Source: Ampullaceana balthica
Taxonomy: Eukaryota; Mollusca; Gastropoda; Lymnaeidae
Direction: 5' to 3'
Length of the DNA stretch: 64,000 bases
NCBI GenBank assembly: GCA_944989445.1
Contig: CALYLW010000283.1
Location: forward strand, 85,627-149,626
The position numbers and the translations under genes were made by a program. The notes beneath the pieces are model-generated. The model was not told where the DNA came from. It did no database searches and was given only the letters and a program-made list of their open reading frames with translations. Positions within the stretch are counted from its first letter, which is position 1. Each line of letters begins with the position of its first letter. This document shows positions 34,319 to 47,403 of this stretch, in pieces.

Positions 34319-35439
34319 GCTTAGCTATAGGGCGTACACATAGAATTAGATGAACGGAAGAGCTGAAGTTTTGTGTGTGTGGAAAAAGTGTGTGTGGGGG
34401 GGGGCAGGTTAGTTGACACATCTGTACAAAGGTGTACACTACAGAACAATGCTTTTTTTTCTTATTCGTTCTTTTTTTTGGTATCTAATAACGGCGCTGG
34501 TGTATTGAAATGTTGATACAAATCTTGAGGATCTGCCAGGCAGGACTGTCAGATTCACTTCTGACAAGATTCATTGATTCTCAAAATGTGAGGGGTGGGG
34601 TAAAGGGGAATGGGGGGGGGAGGGCCAAAGGATTTTCAATCCGCTTTGTATAACAATGCTAGAGACAATTAATAAACTTCAATGTGGTTCTTAGACTGAA
34701 CTTACTAACTTATCCAGTCTTATCTTTGTCTGTTGGTAGCTCTATATTTCTTTCTTTCTAATGGTCTATACTGATTTATTTCTTTTTATGTACCTCTAAA
34801 TATTTTATATCTGTTTATATATCATGTATAGTTTCCAACCATTATTTCCACATGAGTATCGATGAGACTTTCCACTGGTTATTACACTGACATTAAACTC
34901 TATGATGGATACATCCACAAGGTGTGTAGGCGGTTTTATTTCCAGTCGTTACAAGTGCAAGTCATAAATTTAACAATTTTTTTTTAATTTGTTAACCCAC
35001 CCTTATGGATTAGAGTTCTCCGGCGTGTGTGTTGGCTCTGGGCCCTGTAGTCTGAGACAGCGTACCGATCCCTATCTCAACATTCCATTAAAAGCGATCA
35101 CTTCATTCATGCAGTGAACGTTACGTAATCCACCCCGGCATTAGATCCACCCACCAATGAAGTACCGGGAGCGCCCACTCCATTCAACTGTGCAAGAGCC
35201 CGCGGCCATTGATTTTGTGTTTAATTCACCGATCTTCGTGAATGGTGCTGGAAATTGAAGAAAAAAAAAGGAAGCTTTAAAATAGTTAAAAGTAGAGATG
35301 GAGAAACTCAGCGAATCAAACTCACATTTCCAGGAGACTTTCCCCCTCCACCTTCACCCCAACCCCCACAAAACCCGTTGTTGATTGTTGGTTAGAAAAA
35401 CTAATTACAAGATCACTAAAGTAGTTGATTTATTTAGGG
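34319..35439. other. Non-coding flank of the satellite
   Basis: Contains GT/G runs (34370-34405, 34590-34625). 34990-35220 is GC-richer but not recognised. Confidence 0.3.
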
Positions 35440-38400
35440 ACTGACCAGTTCTTTTGAGTTATAAAGAGTGCCGATTTCTCATGTTTTACATAGACTGACC
35501 AGTTCTTTTGTGTTATAAAGAGTGCCGATTTCTTATGTTTTACATAGACTGACCAGTTCTTTTGTGCTATAAAGAGTGCCGATTTCTCATGTTTTACATA
35601 GACTGACCAGTTCTTTTGTGTTATAAAGATTGCCGATTTCTCATGTTTTACATAGACTGACCAGTTCTTTTGTGTTATAAAGAGTGCCGATTTCTCATGT
35701 TTTACATAGACTGATCAGTTCTTTTGTGTTATAAAGAGTGCCGATTTCTCATGTTTTACATAGACTGACCAGTTCTTTTGTGTTATAAAGAGTGCCGATT
35801 TCTCATGTTTTACATAGACTGACCAGTTCTTTTGTGTTATAAAGAGTGCCGATTTCTTATGTTTTACATAGACTGACCAGTTCTTTTGTGTTATAAAGAG
35901 TGCCGATTTCTCATGTTTTACATAGACTGACCAGTTCTTTTGTGTTATAAAGAGTGCCGATTTCTCATGTTTTACATAGACTGACCAGTTCTTTTGTGTT
36001 ATAAAGAGTGCCGATTTCTCATGTTTTACATAGACTGACCAGTTCTTTTGTGTTATAAAGAGTGCCGATTTCTCATGTTTTACATAGACTGACCAGTTCT
36101 TTTGTGTTATAAAGAGTGCCGATTTCTCATGTTTTACATAGACTGACCAGTTCTTTTGTGTTATAAAGAGTGCCGATTTCTTATGTTTTACATAGACTGA
36201 CCAGTTCTTTTGTGTTATAAAGAGTGCCGATTTCTCATGTTTTACATAGACTGACCAGTTCTTTTGTGTTATAAAGAGTGCCGATTTCTCATGTTTTACA
36301 TAGACTGACCAGTTCTTTTGTGTTATAAAGAGTGCCGATTTCTCATGTTTTACATAGACTGACCAGTTCTTTTGTGTTATAAAGAGTGCCGATTTCTCAT
36401 GTTTTACATAGACTGACCACTTTTGTGTTATAAAGAGTGCCGATTTCTCATGTTTTACATAGACTGACCAGTTCTTTTGTGTTATAAAGAGTGCCGATTT
36501 CTCATGTTTTACATAGACTGACCAGTTCTTTTGTGTTATAAAGAGTGCCGATTTCTCATGTTTTACATAGACTGACCAGTTCTTTTGTGTTATAAAGAGT
36601 GCCGATTTCTCATGTTTTACATAGACTGACCAGTTCTTTTGTGTTATAAAGAGTGCCGATTTCTCATGTTTTACATAGACTGACCAGTTCTTTTGTGTTA
36701 TAAAGAGTGCCGATTTCTCATGTTTTACATAGACTGACCAGTTCTTTTGTGTTATAAAGAGTGCCGATTTCTCATGTTTTACATAGACTGACCAGTTCTT
36801 TTGTGTTATAAAGAGTGCCGATTTCTCATGTTTTACATAGACTGACCAGTTCTTTTGTGTTATAAAGAGTGCCGATTTCTCATGTTTTACATAGACTGAC
36901 CAGTTCTTTTGTGTTATAAAGAGTGCCGATTTCTCATGTTTTACATAGACTGACCAGTTCTTTTGTGTTATAAAGAGTGCCGATTTCTCATGTTTTACAT
37001 AGACTGACCAGTTCTTTTGTGTTATAAAGAGTGCCGATTTCTCATGTTTTACATAGACTGACCAGTTCTTTTGTGTTATAAAGAGTGCCGATTTCTCATG
37101 TTTTACATAGACTGACCAGTTCTTTTGTGTTATAAAGAGTGCCGATTTCTCATGTTTTACATAGACTGACCAGTTCTTTTGTGCTATAAAGAGTGCCGAT
37201 TTCTCATGTTTTACATAGACTGACCAGTTCTTTTGTGTTATAAAGAGTGCCGATTTCTCATGTTTTACATAGACTGACCAGTTCTTTTGTGTTATAAAGA
37301 GTGCCGATTTCTCATGTTTTACATAGACTGACCAGTTCTTTTGTGTTATAAAGAGTGCCGATTTCTCATGTTTTACATAGACTGACCAGTTTCTTTTGTG
37401 TTATAAAGAGTGCCGATTTCTCATGTTTTACATAGACTGACCAGTTCTTTTGTGTTATAAAGAGTGCCGATTTCTCATGTTTTACATAGACTGACCAGTT
37501 CTTTTGTGTTATAAAGAGTGCCGATTTCTCATGTTTTACATAGACTGACCAGTTCTTTTGTGTTATAAAGAGTGCCGATTTCTCATGTTTTACATAGACT
37601 GACCAGTTCTTTTGTGTTATAAAGAGTGCCGATTTCTCATGTTTTACATAGACTGACCAGTTCTTTTGTGTTATAAAGAGTGCCGATTTCTCATGTTTTA
37701 CATAGACTGACCAGTTCTTTTGTGTTATAAAGAGTGCCGATTTCTCATGTTTTACATAGACTGACCAGTTCTTTTGTGTTATAAAGAGTGCCGATTTCTC
37801 ATGTTTTACATAGACTGACCAGTTCTTTTGTGTTATAAAGAGTGCCGATTTCTCATGTTTTACATAGACTGACCAGTTCTTTTGTGTTATAAAGAGTGCC
37901 GATTTCTCATGTTTTACATAGACTGACCAGTTCTTTTGTGTTATAAAGAGTGCCGATTTCTCATGTTTTACATAGACTGACCAGTTCTTTTGTGTTATAA
38001 AGAGTGCCGATTTCTCATGTTTTACATAGACTGACCAGTTCTTTTGTGTTATAAAGAGTGCCGATTTCTCATGTTTTACATAGACTGACCAGTTCTTTTG
38101 TGTTATAAAGAGTGCCGATTTCTCATGTTTTACATAGACTGACCAGTTCTTTTGTGTTATAAAGAGTGCCGATTTCTCATGTTTTACATAGACTGACCAG
38201 TTCTTTTGTGTTATAAAGAGTGCCGATTTCTCATGTTTTACATAGACTGACCAGTTCTTTTGTGTTATAAAGAGTGCCGATTTCTCATGTTTTACATAGA
38301 CTGACCAGTTCTTTTGTGTTATAAAGAGTGCCGATTTCTCATGTTTTACATAGACTGACCAGTTCTTTTGTGTTATAAAGAGTGCCGATTTCTCATGTTT

Positions 38401-41400
38401 TACATAGACTGACCAGTTCTTTTGTGTTATAAAGAGTGCCGATTTCTCATGTTTTACATAGACTGACCAGTTCTTTTGTGTTATAAAGAGTGCCGATTTC
38501 TCATGTTTTACATAGACTGACCAGTTCTTTTGTGTTATAAAGAGTGCCGATTTCTCATGTTTTACATAGACTGACCAGTTCTTTTGTGTTATAAAGAGTG
38601 CCGATTTCTCATGTTTTACATAGACTGACCAGTTCTTTTGTGTTATAAAGAGTGCCGATTTCTCATGTTTTACATAGACTGACCAGTTCTTTTGTGTTAT
38701 AAAGAGTGCCGATTTCTCATGTTTTACATAGACTGACCAGTTCTTTTGTGTTATAAAGAGTGCCGATTTCTCATGTTTTACATAGACTGACCAGTTCTTT
38801 TGTGTTATAAAGAGTGCCGATTTCTCATGTTTTACATAGACTGACCAGTTCTTTTGTGTTATAAAGAGTGCCGATTTCTCATGTTTTACATAGACTGACC
38901 AGTTCTTTTGTGTTATAAAGAGTGCCGATTTCTCATGTTTTACATAGACTGACCAGTTCTTTTGTGTTATAAAGAGTGCCGATTTCTCATGTTTTACATA
39001 GACTGACCAGTTCTTTTGTGTTATAAAGAGTGCCGATTTCTCATGTTTTACATAGACTGACCAGTTCTTTTGTGTTATAAAGAGTGCCGATTTCTCATGT
39101 TTTACATAGACTGACCAGTTCTTTTGTGTTATAAAGAGTGCCGATTTCTCATGTTTTACATAGACTGACCAGTTCTTTTGTGTTATAAAGAGTGCCGATT
39201 TCTCATGTTTTACATAGACTGACCAGTTCTTTTGTGTTATAAAGAGTGCCGATTTCTCATGTTTTACATAGACTGACCAGTTCTTTTGTGTTATAAAGAG
39301 TGCCGATTTCTCATGTTTTACATAGACTGACCAGTTCTTTTGTGTTATAAAGAGTGCCGATTTCTCATGTTTTACATAGACTGACCAGTTCTTTTGTGTT
39401 ATAAAGAGTGCCGATTTCTCATGTTTTACATAGACTGACCAGTTCTTTTGTGTTATAAAGAGTGCCGATTTCTCATGTTTTACATAGACTGACCAGTTCT
39501 TTTGTGTTATAAAGAGTGCCGATTTCTCATGTTTTACATAGACTGACCAGTTCTTTTGTGTTATAAAGAGTGCCGATTTCTCATGTTTTACATAGACTGA
39601 CCAGTTCTTTTGTGTTATAAAGAGTGCCGATTTCTCATGTTTTACATAGACTGACCAGTTCTTTTGTGTTATAAAGAGTGCCGATTTCTCATGTTTTACA
39701 TAGACTGACCAGTTCTTTTGTGTTATAAAGAGTGCCGATTTCTCATGTTTTACATAGACTGACCAGTTCTTTTGTGTTATAAAGAGTGCCGATTTCTCAT
39801 GTTTTACATAGACTGACCAGTTCTTTTGTGTTATAAAGAGTGCCGATTTCTCATGTTTTACATAGACTGACCAGTTCTTTTGTGTTATAAAGAGTGCCGA
39901 TTTCTCATGTTTTACATAGACTGACCAGTTCTTTTGTGTTATAAAGAGTGCCGATTTCTCATGTTTTACATAGACTGACCAGTTCTTTTGTGTTATAAAG
40001 AGTGCCGATTTCTCATGTTTTACATAGACTGACCAGTTCTTTTGTGTTATAAAGAGTGCCGATTTCTCATGTTTTACATAGACTGACCAGTTCTTTTGTG
40101 TTATAAAGAGTGCCGATTTCTCATGTTTTACATAGACTGACCAGTTCTTTTGTGTTATAAAGAGTGCCGATTTCTCATGTTTTACATAGACTGACCAGTT
40201 CTTTTGTGTTATAAAGAGTGCCGATTTCTCATGTTTTACATAGACTGACCAGTTCTTTTGTGTTATAAAGAGTGCCGATTTCTATGTTTTACATAGACTG
40301 ACCAGTTCTTTTGTGTTATAAAGAGTGCCGATTTCTCATGTTTTACATAGACTGACCAGTTCTTTTGTGTTATAAAGAGTGCCGATTTCTCATGTTTTAC
40401 ATAGACTGACCAGTTCTTTTGTGTTATAAAGAGTGCCGATTTCTCATGTTTTACATAGACTGACCAGTTCTTTTGTGTTATAAAGAGTGCCGATTTCTCA
40501 TGTTTTACATAGACTGACCAGTTCTTTTGTGTTATAAAGAGTGCCGATTTCTCATGTTTTACATAGACTGACCAGTTCTTTTGTGTTATAAAGAGTGCCG
40601 ATTTCTCATGTTTTACATAGACTGACCAGTTCTTTTGTGTTATAAAGAGTGCCGATTTCTCATGTTTTACATAGACTGACCAGTTCTTTTGTGTTATAAA
40701 GAGTGCCGATTTCTCATGTTTTACATAGACTGACCAGTTCTTTTGTGTTATAAAGAGTGCCGATTTCTCATGTTTTACATAGACTGACCAGTTCTTTTGT
40801 GTTATAAAGAGTGCCGATTTCTCATGTTTTACATAGACTGACCAGTTCTTTTGTGTTATAAAGAGTGCCGATTTCTCATGTTTTACATAGACTGACCAGT
40901 TCTTTTGTGTTATAAAGAGTGCCGATTTCTCATGTTTTACATAGACTGACCAGTTCTTTTGTGTTATAAAGAGTGCCGATTTCTCATGTTTTACATAGAC
41001 TGACCAGTTCTTTTGTGTTATAAAGAGTGCCGATTTCTCATGTTTTACATAGACTGACCAGTTCTTTTGTGTTATAAAGAGTGCCGATTTCTCATGTTTT
41101 ACATAGACTGACCAGTTCTTTTGTGTTATAAAGAGTGCCGATTTCTCATGTTTTACATAGACTGACCAGTTCTTTTGTGTTATAAAGAGTGCCGATTTCT
41201 CATGTTTTACATAGACTGACCAGTTCTTTTGTGTTATAAAGAGTGCCGATTTCTCATGTTTTACATAGACTGACCAGTTCTTTTGTGTTATAAAGAGTGC
41301 CGATTTCTCATGTTTTACATAGACTGACCAGTTCTTTTGTGTTATAAAGAGTGCCGATTTCTCATGTTTTACATAGACTGACCAGTTCTTTTGTGTTATA

Positions 41401-42846
41401 AAGAGTGCCGATTTCTCATGTTTTACATAGACTGACCAGTTCTTTTGTGTTATAAAGAGTGCCGATTTCTCATGTTTTACATAGACTGACCAGTTCTTTT
41501 GTGTTATAAAGAGTGCCGATTTCTCATGTTTTACATAGACTGACCAGTTCTTTTGTGTTATAAAGAGTGCCGATTTCTCATGTTTTACATAGACTGACCA
41601 GTTCTTTTGTGTTATAAAGAGTGCCGATTTCTCATGTTTTACATAGACTGACCAGTTCTTTTGTGTTATAAAGAGTGCCGATTTCTCATGTTTTACATAG
41701 ACTGACCAGTTCTTTTGTGTTATAAAGAGTGCCGATTTCTCATGTTTTACATAGACTGACCAGTTCTTTTGTGTTATAAAGAGTGCCGATTTCTCATGTT
41801 TTACATAGACTGACCAGTTCTTTTGTGTTATAAAGAGTGCCGATTTCTCATGTTTTACATAGACTGACCAGTTCTTTTGTGTTATAAAGAGTGCCGATTT
41901 CTCATGTTTTACATAGACTGACCAGTTCTTTTGTGTTATAAAGAGTGCCGATTTCTCATGTTTTACATAGACTGACCAGTTCTTTTGTGTTATAAAGAGT
42001 GCCGATTTCTCATGTTTTACATAGACTGACCAGTTCTTTTGTGTTATAAAGAGTGCCGATTTCTCATGTTTTACATAGACTGACCAGTTCTTTTGTGTTA
42101 TAAAGAGTGCCGATTTCTCATGTTTTACATAGACTGACCAGTTCTTTTGTGTTATAAAGAGTGCCGATTTCTCATGTTTTACATAGACTGACCAGTTCTT
42201 TTGTGTTATAAAGAGTGCCGATTTCTCATGTTTTACATAGACTGACCAGTTCTTTTGTGTTATAAAGAGTGCCGATTTCTCATGTTTTACATAGACTGAC
42301 CAGTTCTTTTGTGTTATAAAGAGTGCCGATTTCTCATGTTTTACATAGACTGACCAGTTCTTTTGTGTTATAAAGAGTGCCGATTTCTCATGTTTTACAT
42401 AGACTGACCAGTTCTTTTGTGTTATAAAGAGTGCCGATTTCTCATGTTTTACATAGACTGACCAGTTCTTTTGTGTTATAAAGAGTGCCGATTTCTCATG
42501 TTTTACATAGACTGACCAGTTCTTTTGTGTTATAAAGAGTGCCGATTTCTCATGTTTTACATAGACTGACCAGTTCTTTTGTGTTATAAAGAGTGCCGAT
42601 TTCTCATGTTTTACATAGACTGACCAGTTCTTTTGTGTTATAAAGAGTGCCGATTTCTCATGTTTTACATAGACTGACCAGTTCTTTTGTGTTATAAAGA
42701 GTGCCGATTTCTCATGTTTTACATAGACTGACCAGTTCTTTTGTGTTATAAAGAGTGCCGATTTCTCATGTTTTACATAGACTGACCAGTTCTTTTGTGT
42801 TATAAAGAGTGCCGATTTCTCATGTTTTACATAGACTGACCAGTTC
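35440..42846. repeat. 54-bp satellite array, about 137 units
   Basis: Unit ACTGACCAGTTCTTTTGTGT, TATAAAGAGTGCCGATTTCT, CATGTTTTACATAG (54 bp). Units are almost identical over 7.4 kb. Variants are rare: TTATG for TCATG and GCTATAA for GTTATAA, mostly near the left end; a 3-bp loss at about 36416; a 1-bp gain at about 37391; a 1-bp loss at about 40283. The minus strand has one open frame (18 residues per unit) because 54 is divisible by 3, but no ATG opens it and the single-base indels shift it; all plus-strand frames are closed in every unit. Confidence 0.98.
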
Positions 42847-43090
42847 AAATGTATTCTATAGGCGACCAGTGCACATGTTCTATATAGATTAATACATTTT
42901 AACAGACTGACAAACTCTCACAGATCGACCAGTTCCCATGTTTCAAATAGACTGAACTGATTCACTCATCACTTGTTAATTTGTAGATGAAAGGACGTGG
43001 AATCCATGTTAAAATACATTGTTCGTTATAAAGTCTTACCAGTTCTTATAGCTCATATAGACCGAGTATCTCTGGTATTTCATACTGGGT
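42847..43090. repeat. Decayed satellite units flanking the array
   Basis: Diverged unit pieces continue rightwards: GCGACCAGTGCACATGTTC, GATCGACCAGTTCCCATGTT, TTACCAGTTCTTATAGC and CATATAGACC. The left edge lacks such a halo, so decay is asymmetric. Confidence 0.7.
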
Positions 43091-43929
43091 AAACATTGTT
43101 AACATTTCAAATTGAACCACGTGTGCGAGTTGTTTTTTTTTCATGCAATGACCACATTTCCTATGGTTCTCTCGTGTTTAAAACAATTGTTTACCAACCC
43201 TGTTTTCCCCATTTGACAGATAAAATATTTAAATCCCACACCCTTTATCTAACGTTACCCACCCACCCACTCACACCCCGACACTGACCTTGATAACAAA
43301 TATAACATTTACAAATTTCCTCAACATTCTTCAAACGTCACTAATACATGACTGCAAACAATACGTTACGTGATTCTAACAGCAAGATAGTGAACTGCCG
43401 CGCCCCAAAGTACTGATTGTGAGGATTAGTTTAGAGTCCATTGATTCGGCAGAAATTTCCAGACGCGATCGACCCTTCCCACGTAGCCATGGTAACCAAA
43501 CCAGAAGCTCTCACCGGCACCACTCATGACCAGACGTCTGGTGCGATCGTTCGCAATGAGTGCGTGGGTGGGAGGCGGCTAGGTGTTATTGGAATTGCGA
43601 TGGTGGCCAGGGCTGACGGCACTAGTCTGTGCCTGGACATGTTTAAATTGTTTAATAAACCGGAAATGCTACCAGGGTCATGCCAAATAAACCAACAAAA
43701 TAACTACCTTTACTGATACGTCTTTCGAAGAATTAAGTTTTTTAAATATTTTTAAAAAAAATAGATTTGCTCCATTCAAACATATCGAATTCAAACCCTG
43801 TTTGGATTGTATGGCGGTTTGAAACTTAACATTACTTGGAGTTTGTTTGAATATAGATTTCTTTATCTGATGTTTGAAGCTGCAGTGACGTGTGTTAATC
43901 AAGTCAAGAAGAACTTTGAAATCGAAAAT
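43091..43929. other. Non-coding or unrecognised stretch
   Basis: A GC-richer 91-codon plus frame at 43441-43716 opens with a non-ATG codon and has no recognisable domain; it might be a lone exon but nothing supports this. Confidence 0.25.
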
Positions 43930-44280
43930 TCAGTGCTGGAGACCTTGTGATGGATACCTTGTGCTGGAGACCTTGTGATGGAGACCTTGTGCTGGAGACC
44001 TTGTGATGGAGACCTTGTGCTGGAGACCTTGTGATGGAGACCTTGTGCTGGAGACCTTGTGCTGGAGACCTTGTGATGGAGACCTTGTGCTGGAGACCTT
44101 GTGATGGAGACCTTGTGCTGGAGACCTTGTGCTGGAGACCTTGTGATGGAGACCTTGGGCTGGAGACCTTGTGCTGGAGACCTTGTGCTGGAGACCTTGT
44201 GCTGGAGACCTTGTGCTGGAGACCTTGGAATGGAGACCTTGGGATGGAGACCTTGGAATGGAGACCTTTTGGGGGGAGTC
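43930..44280. repeat. 14-bp minisatellite
   Basis: About 24 units of GAGACCTTGTGCTG or GAGACCTTGTGATG, with GGAATG variants at the right end. A related GGATCTTGT-type sequence reappears at 44716-44830, between the two LINE ends. Confidence 0.92.
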
Positions 44281-44316
44281 TTGTGAGGGGAATCTAATGA
44301 GGTGGATCTTGGGATA

Positions 44317-44727
44317 AGGATTCCAATTTGACAAGACTAACACCATTAGATAAATCATTAAACCTTGAAACACTAGAGGGTGGAACAACCAAGAGCTAAG
44401 TAGTAATAATACATAAGGCAATTAACTCTGACTTGGAAATACAACACAAAGATTACCTAATACAACCCTCAGATAAACAGAGGGATAAAAACACTTTTCT
44501 TATTCCGCATGCAAGAACAAACACAAAAAAGTTCTCGTTCTTCCTTCCCGTCCGGCATTCGGACGCGAAATGGGTTTTCTGAGGAAACCAGGAAATCCAA
44601 CACTCTATAAACATTCACATCTCTAATAAAATGCAAGGTTAAACATAAACCATTGGTAAGCGTAGGACGGAATAATCTTCTGTTATAGAGGAGCGTCTGT
44701 AACAGATAAGATAAGATCTTGTTACGG
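44317..44727 (+). pseudogene. CR1/jockey-like LINE 3' end, copy b
   Basis: The plus-strand translation follows the C-terminal reverse-transcriptase region of copy c: R-L-T-P-L-D-K-S-L-N-L-E at the start, then V-I-I-H-K-A-I-N, N-T-F-L-I-P-H-A-R-T-N-T, and F-S-F-F-L-P-G-I-R. Frame breaks include a TAA in the motif after Thr-Lys-Ser. The 3' UTR ends TAGAGGAGCGTCTGTAACAG then GATAAGATAAGAT, the tandem tail of this family. It is 5' truncated directly beside the 14-bp minisatellite. Confidence 0.75.
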
Positions 44728-44883
44728 GGATCTTGTGATGTGGATCTTGTCACAGGACTTTTTGTGACGCGGATCTGGTGAGGTTGATCTTGTTCTAGGG
44801 ATCTTTTACAGAGATCTTATGCTGGATTTCTTGCGCTTGATACTTAATAAATAAGACCAGTTTTTTAAAGTTTTTATTATCTT

Positions 44884-45400
44884 ATCTTATATTATCTTAT
44901 CTGTTTACAGACGCTCCTTCTATACAGAAGATTATTGAGTCCTACGCTTATCTATGGTTTGTGTTTAGTCCTGCATTTTTATTAGAGATTTAAATGTTGA
45001 TAAAGTGTTGGCTTTCCTGATTTCTTCAGGCAACCCATTCCACGCCCGAATTCCGGACAGGAAGAACGAAAATGTGTATGTGTTTGTTCTTGCATACGGA
45101 ATAAGAAAGGTGTTTTTATCCTTATGTCTATCTGAGGGTTGTATTAAGTTATCTTTGTGTTGTATTTCTAAATTAGAATTAATTGCTTTATGTATGATTA
45201 CTACTTTGCTCTTGGTTCTTCTATCCTCTAGTGGTTCAAGGTTTAATGATTTAACTAATGGTGTTATTCTTGTCAGTTTTGAATATTCTCCAGTAATGAA
45301 TCTGGCAGCTCTTTTTTGAATTTGTTCTAGTTTATCAATGCTTTCTTTGGTGGATGGGTCCCATACAGAAGATGCATATTCTAGTACAAGTCTCACCAAA
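44884..45400 (-). pseudogene. CR1/jockey-like LINE 3' end, copy c
   Basis: On the minus strand a 144-residue open segment (45399-44965) encodes the end of a non-LTR reverse transcriptase: L-V-L-E-Y-A-S-S-V-W-D-P, then K-L-E-Q-I-Q-K-R-A-A-R-F, then F-F-L-S-G-I-R-A-W-N-G-L-P, and ends in K-M-Q-D-stop. This is the best-preserved copy in the window. The 3' UTR then runs to TATAGAAGGAGCGTCTGTAA and GATAAGATAAT repeats ending near 44884. The 5' part of the ORF, with endonuclease and palm domain, is missing, as is usual for target-primed insertions that stop early. It lies tail to tail with copy b. Confidence 0.85.
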
Positions 45401-46259
45401 GTTTATTATTGTTTATAATATTTTTTCTTAGTTTTCTTTGGTGCGTAAAGTTAAATGAAAGGCAGCTGTGGTCCAAATAAGAACATTGTCAACAACAATC
45501 TTAAGATAACTTCCATGATAAAAATATTGGATTTTTTTTTCTTTGTTGAAATATACTGCCTCGGGGGCACAAACTGGTAATTGAGTATGAAATATATTTT
45601 ACGGTGTTAAATTTAGTTATGTTTTAGATCTTAAATTTTTAACATGATCCATCACGCACAATCCGTAAAACCTCGAATTCTGACATATATTCTTCTCCCT
45701 CATTATGTGTAGTTTACAACACATACATAATTGTAATAAGTTTCACTTTTTTTTTGTTGATTTTTTAACCTTTAAAAGGTTTTGTGAATGATATAACGTG
45801 AGAAACGCCATATTCTTTCTCTTTGATAGGTGCTTGTGTTTTGTAACATAAGCCCACCGAATGAATTCAATTCGTGTCAATTTAATGGAATTAACAACGG
45901 GCGGAAACTAATTTCCAAAGTAGCCGATCATGACTCAACTGCTCAACAGAGCAACATTTTTTATTATTATTTTTTTTTGCAAATGGTAGGAGTTAGATCT
46001 CATACTTCCAAAACGAAAGAGTTTGGATAAAGAACAGCAATAGATTGTGTCAAAAGTAACAAAACAATGTAGTGCTCTTTTTTAAATTGATAATTTTTGC
46101 AAAATTATAGAACTGACATCGTAAAACATTCAAATTTAGAAAGGAAAGCCTTTTTTCTTGAATTAAGAATATCTAATAGCCCATATTGTAAGGAAAATTA
46201 TTTTCACTCATTTTGTTTTGTCCAGTTTTGAATGTTTTTATATGTTAGTGTGTGTGTGT
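45401..46259. other. AT-rich non-coding stretch
   Basis: Nothing recognised; short (GT)n at 46247-46264. Confidence 0.35.
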
Positions 46260-46572
46260 GTGTGAAACGGCCCGCGATAAAATGACTTCCGTCACAGTTT
46301 CATACGAGGACTTTCTCACCTCAATAATGAAAAAGAAGCTAAGATGGTATTGGCACGTTGCAAGACCTGGAGGTCTCACAAAGGCCATAATGCAAGGCAC
46401 AGTCCAGGGAGGCAGGAAAAGATGTAGGCAAAAGAAGAGATGGGAGGACAACAACAATGAATGGACCGGTCTGTCGTTCATTAACTCCCAAAGGGCAGCA
46501 CATGACCGGGACAAATGGCGTGAAGTAGTGGACTGTCTGCTATGGTGCCCCAACAACTCAACCACGGGTTAA
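46260..46572 (+). pseudogene. Endonuclease/reverse-transcriptase LINE C-terminal fragment
   Basis: The open frame to TAA at 46570-46572 reads K-K-L-R-W-Y-W-H-V-A-R, then K-A-I-M-Q-G-T-V-Q-G-G-R-K-R, Q-K-K-R-W-E-D-N, E-W-T-G-L and a W-R-E-V-V-D end. This is the standard C-terminal tail after the reverse-transcriptase domain in a LINE class common in invertebrates, different from copies a-c. The frame is intact but only about 100 residues remain; it is flanked on both sides by TG-type microsatellite. Confidence 0.8.
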
Positions 46573-46937
46573 GAAGAAGACGTGTGTGTGTGTATTTGTG
46601 TAAGTGTGCGTGTGTGTGTGTGTGCGCGCGCAAACTTTTGACTAAATAAAAGTAACTTAAACTCCAATCAGGCTTAAAATTATTTAATAAGGCTTTTGTT
46701 ATTTCCATATATTAAAAATGATTTTAATGCCTTTAATTATAATTGTTAGTAGAATATGTTGCTTGGTTATTAACTTACTCAAAGTCGTAGAAGCTTTTAC
46801 CGGTAGCAATTAAAACAGCTTCAGAAAAAAATTCAAATAACATAAGTAGACAAAGTTCGTTAAACAGTTTGTTAAAAAAATTTACTTTTAAAATACAGTG
46901 AAAGTAGCGGTAGTTGCTAAAAAGTGTATTTATTTTT
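46573..46937. other. (GT)n and AT-rich spacer
   Basis: (GT)n with GC steps at 46580-46630; otherwise nothing recognised. Confidence 0.4.
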
Positions 46938-47403
46938 AAATCCCTTATATTAACTTCGAAATCTTGTCTGTTGTCATCTCTGTCGTCATCTCTGTCGTTC
47001 GCGGGCGGGCGAAAAAACAAAGGTAAAAAATAACCCACTTCCCGTGATGCCATCGTGATGAAATTTTGCACATAGACTCGTGTTGCCTAACAATGCATCG
47101 TATCAAAATTTCAGATCGATTGAGTGTACCGTAATTAAACTAATGCATTTTTAGTTTATCTCTTTGTAACTCTATGTAATTCCATGTCGCCATTTGCTAT
47201 TGTTCGCCTTCCAGGTGTCACTTGAGTTCAGTCCAGCCATCGATGTCCACACCCCAACCCCCTCTCCCTGAATTTAAAGCCAGGGGAGTTCATTCAGTTT
47301 CAGTCTGTAAATGTTTGTCACGCGCTGCGTATCATAATGGTTTTAGTTATGTCTCGTATATATGGGATTTATAGTCAATAACTTTGTTTTTACGGGTTTG
47401 TTT
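46938..47403 (+). repeat. Family A dispersed repeat
   Basis: AAATCCCTTATATTAACTTC start, short CT/GTCATCTC tract, GGGCGGGCGAAAAAACAAAG box, CCCGTGATGCCATCG, GATCGATT core, CTGTAAATGTTTG, and the TATGGGATTTATAGTC plus TTTTTACGGGTTTG end. Confidence 0.85.

Noticed and set aside
40263..42848. 861-residue open frame on the minus strand
   Set aside because: It is the 54-bp satellite read through: the unit is divisible by three, there is no ATG, and single-base indels in the array end the frame.
43930..44421. Open frames over the GAGACCTTG repeat
   Set aside because: 14-bp minisatellite readthrough; all three frames pass through the same unit.
44469..44753. Minus-strand frame of 94 codons, and 45005-45319 plus, 3616-3834 minus
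   Set aside because: Antisense shadows of the LINE 3' ends, not genes.
46245..46565. Minus-strand 106-residue frame
   Set aside because: Antisense of the LINE C-terminal fragment on the plus strand, which shows clear reverse-transcriptase tail motifs.
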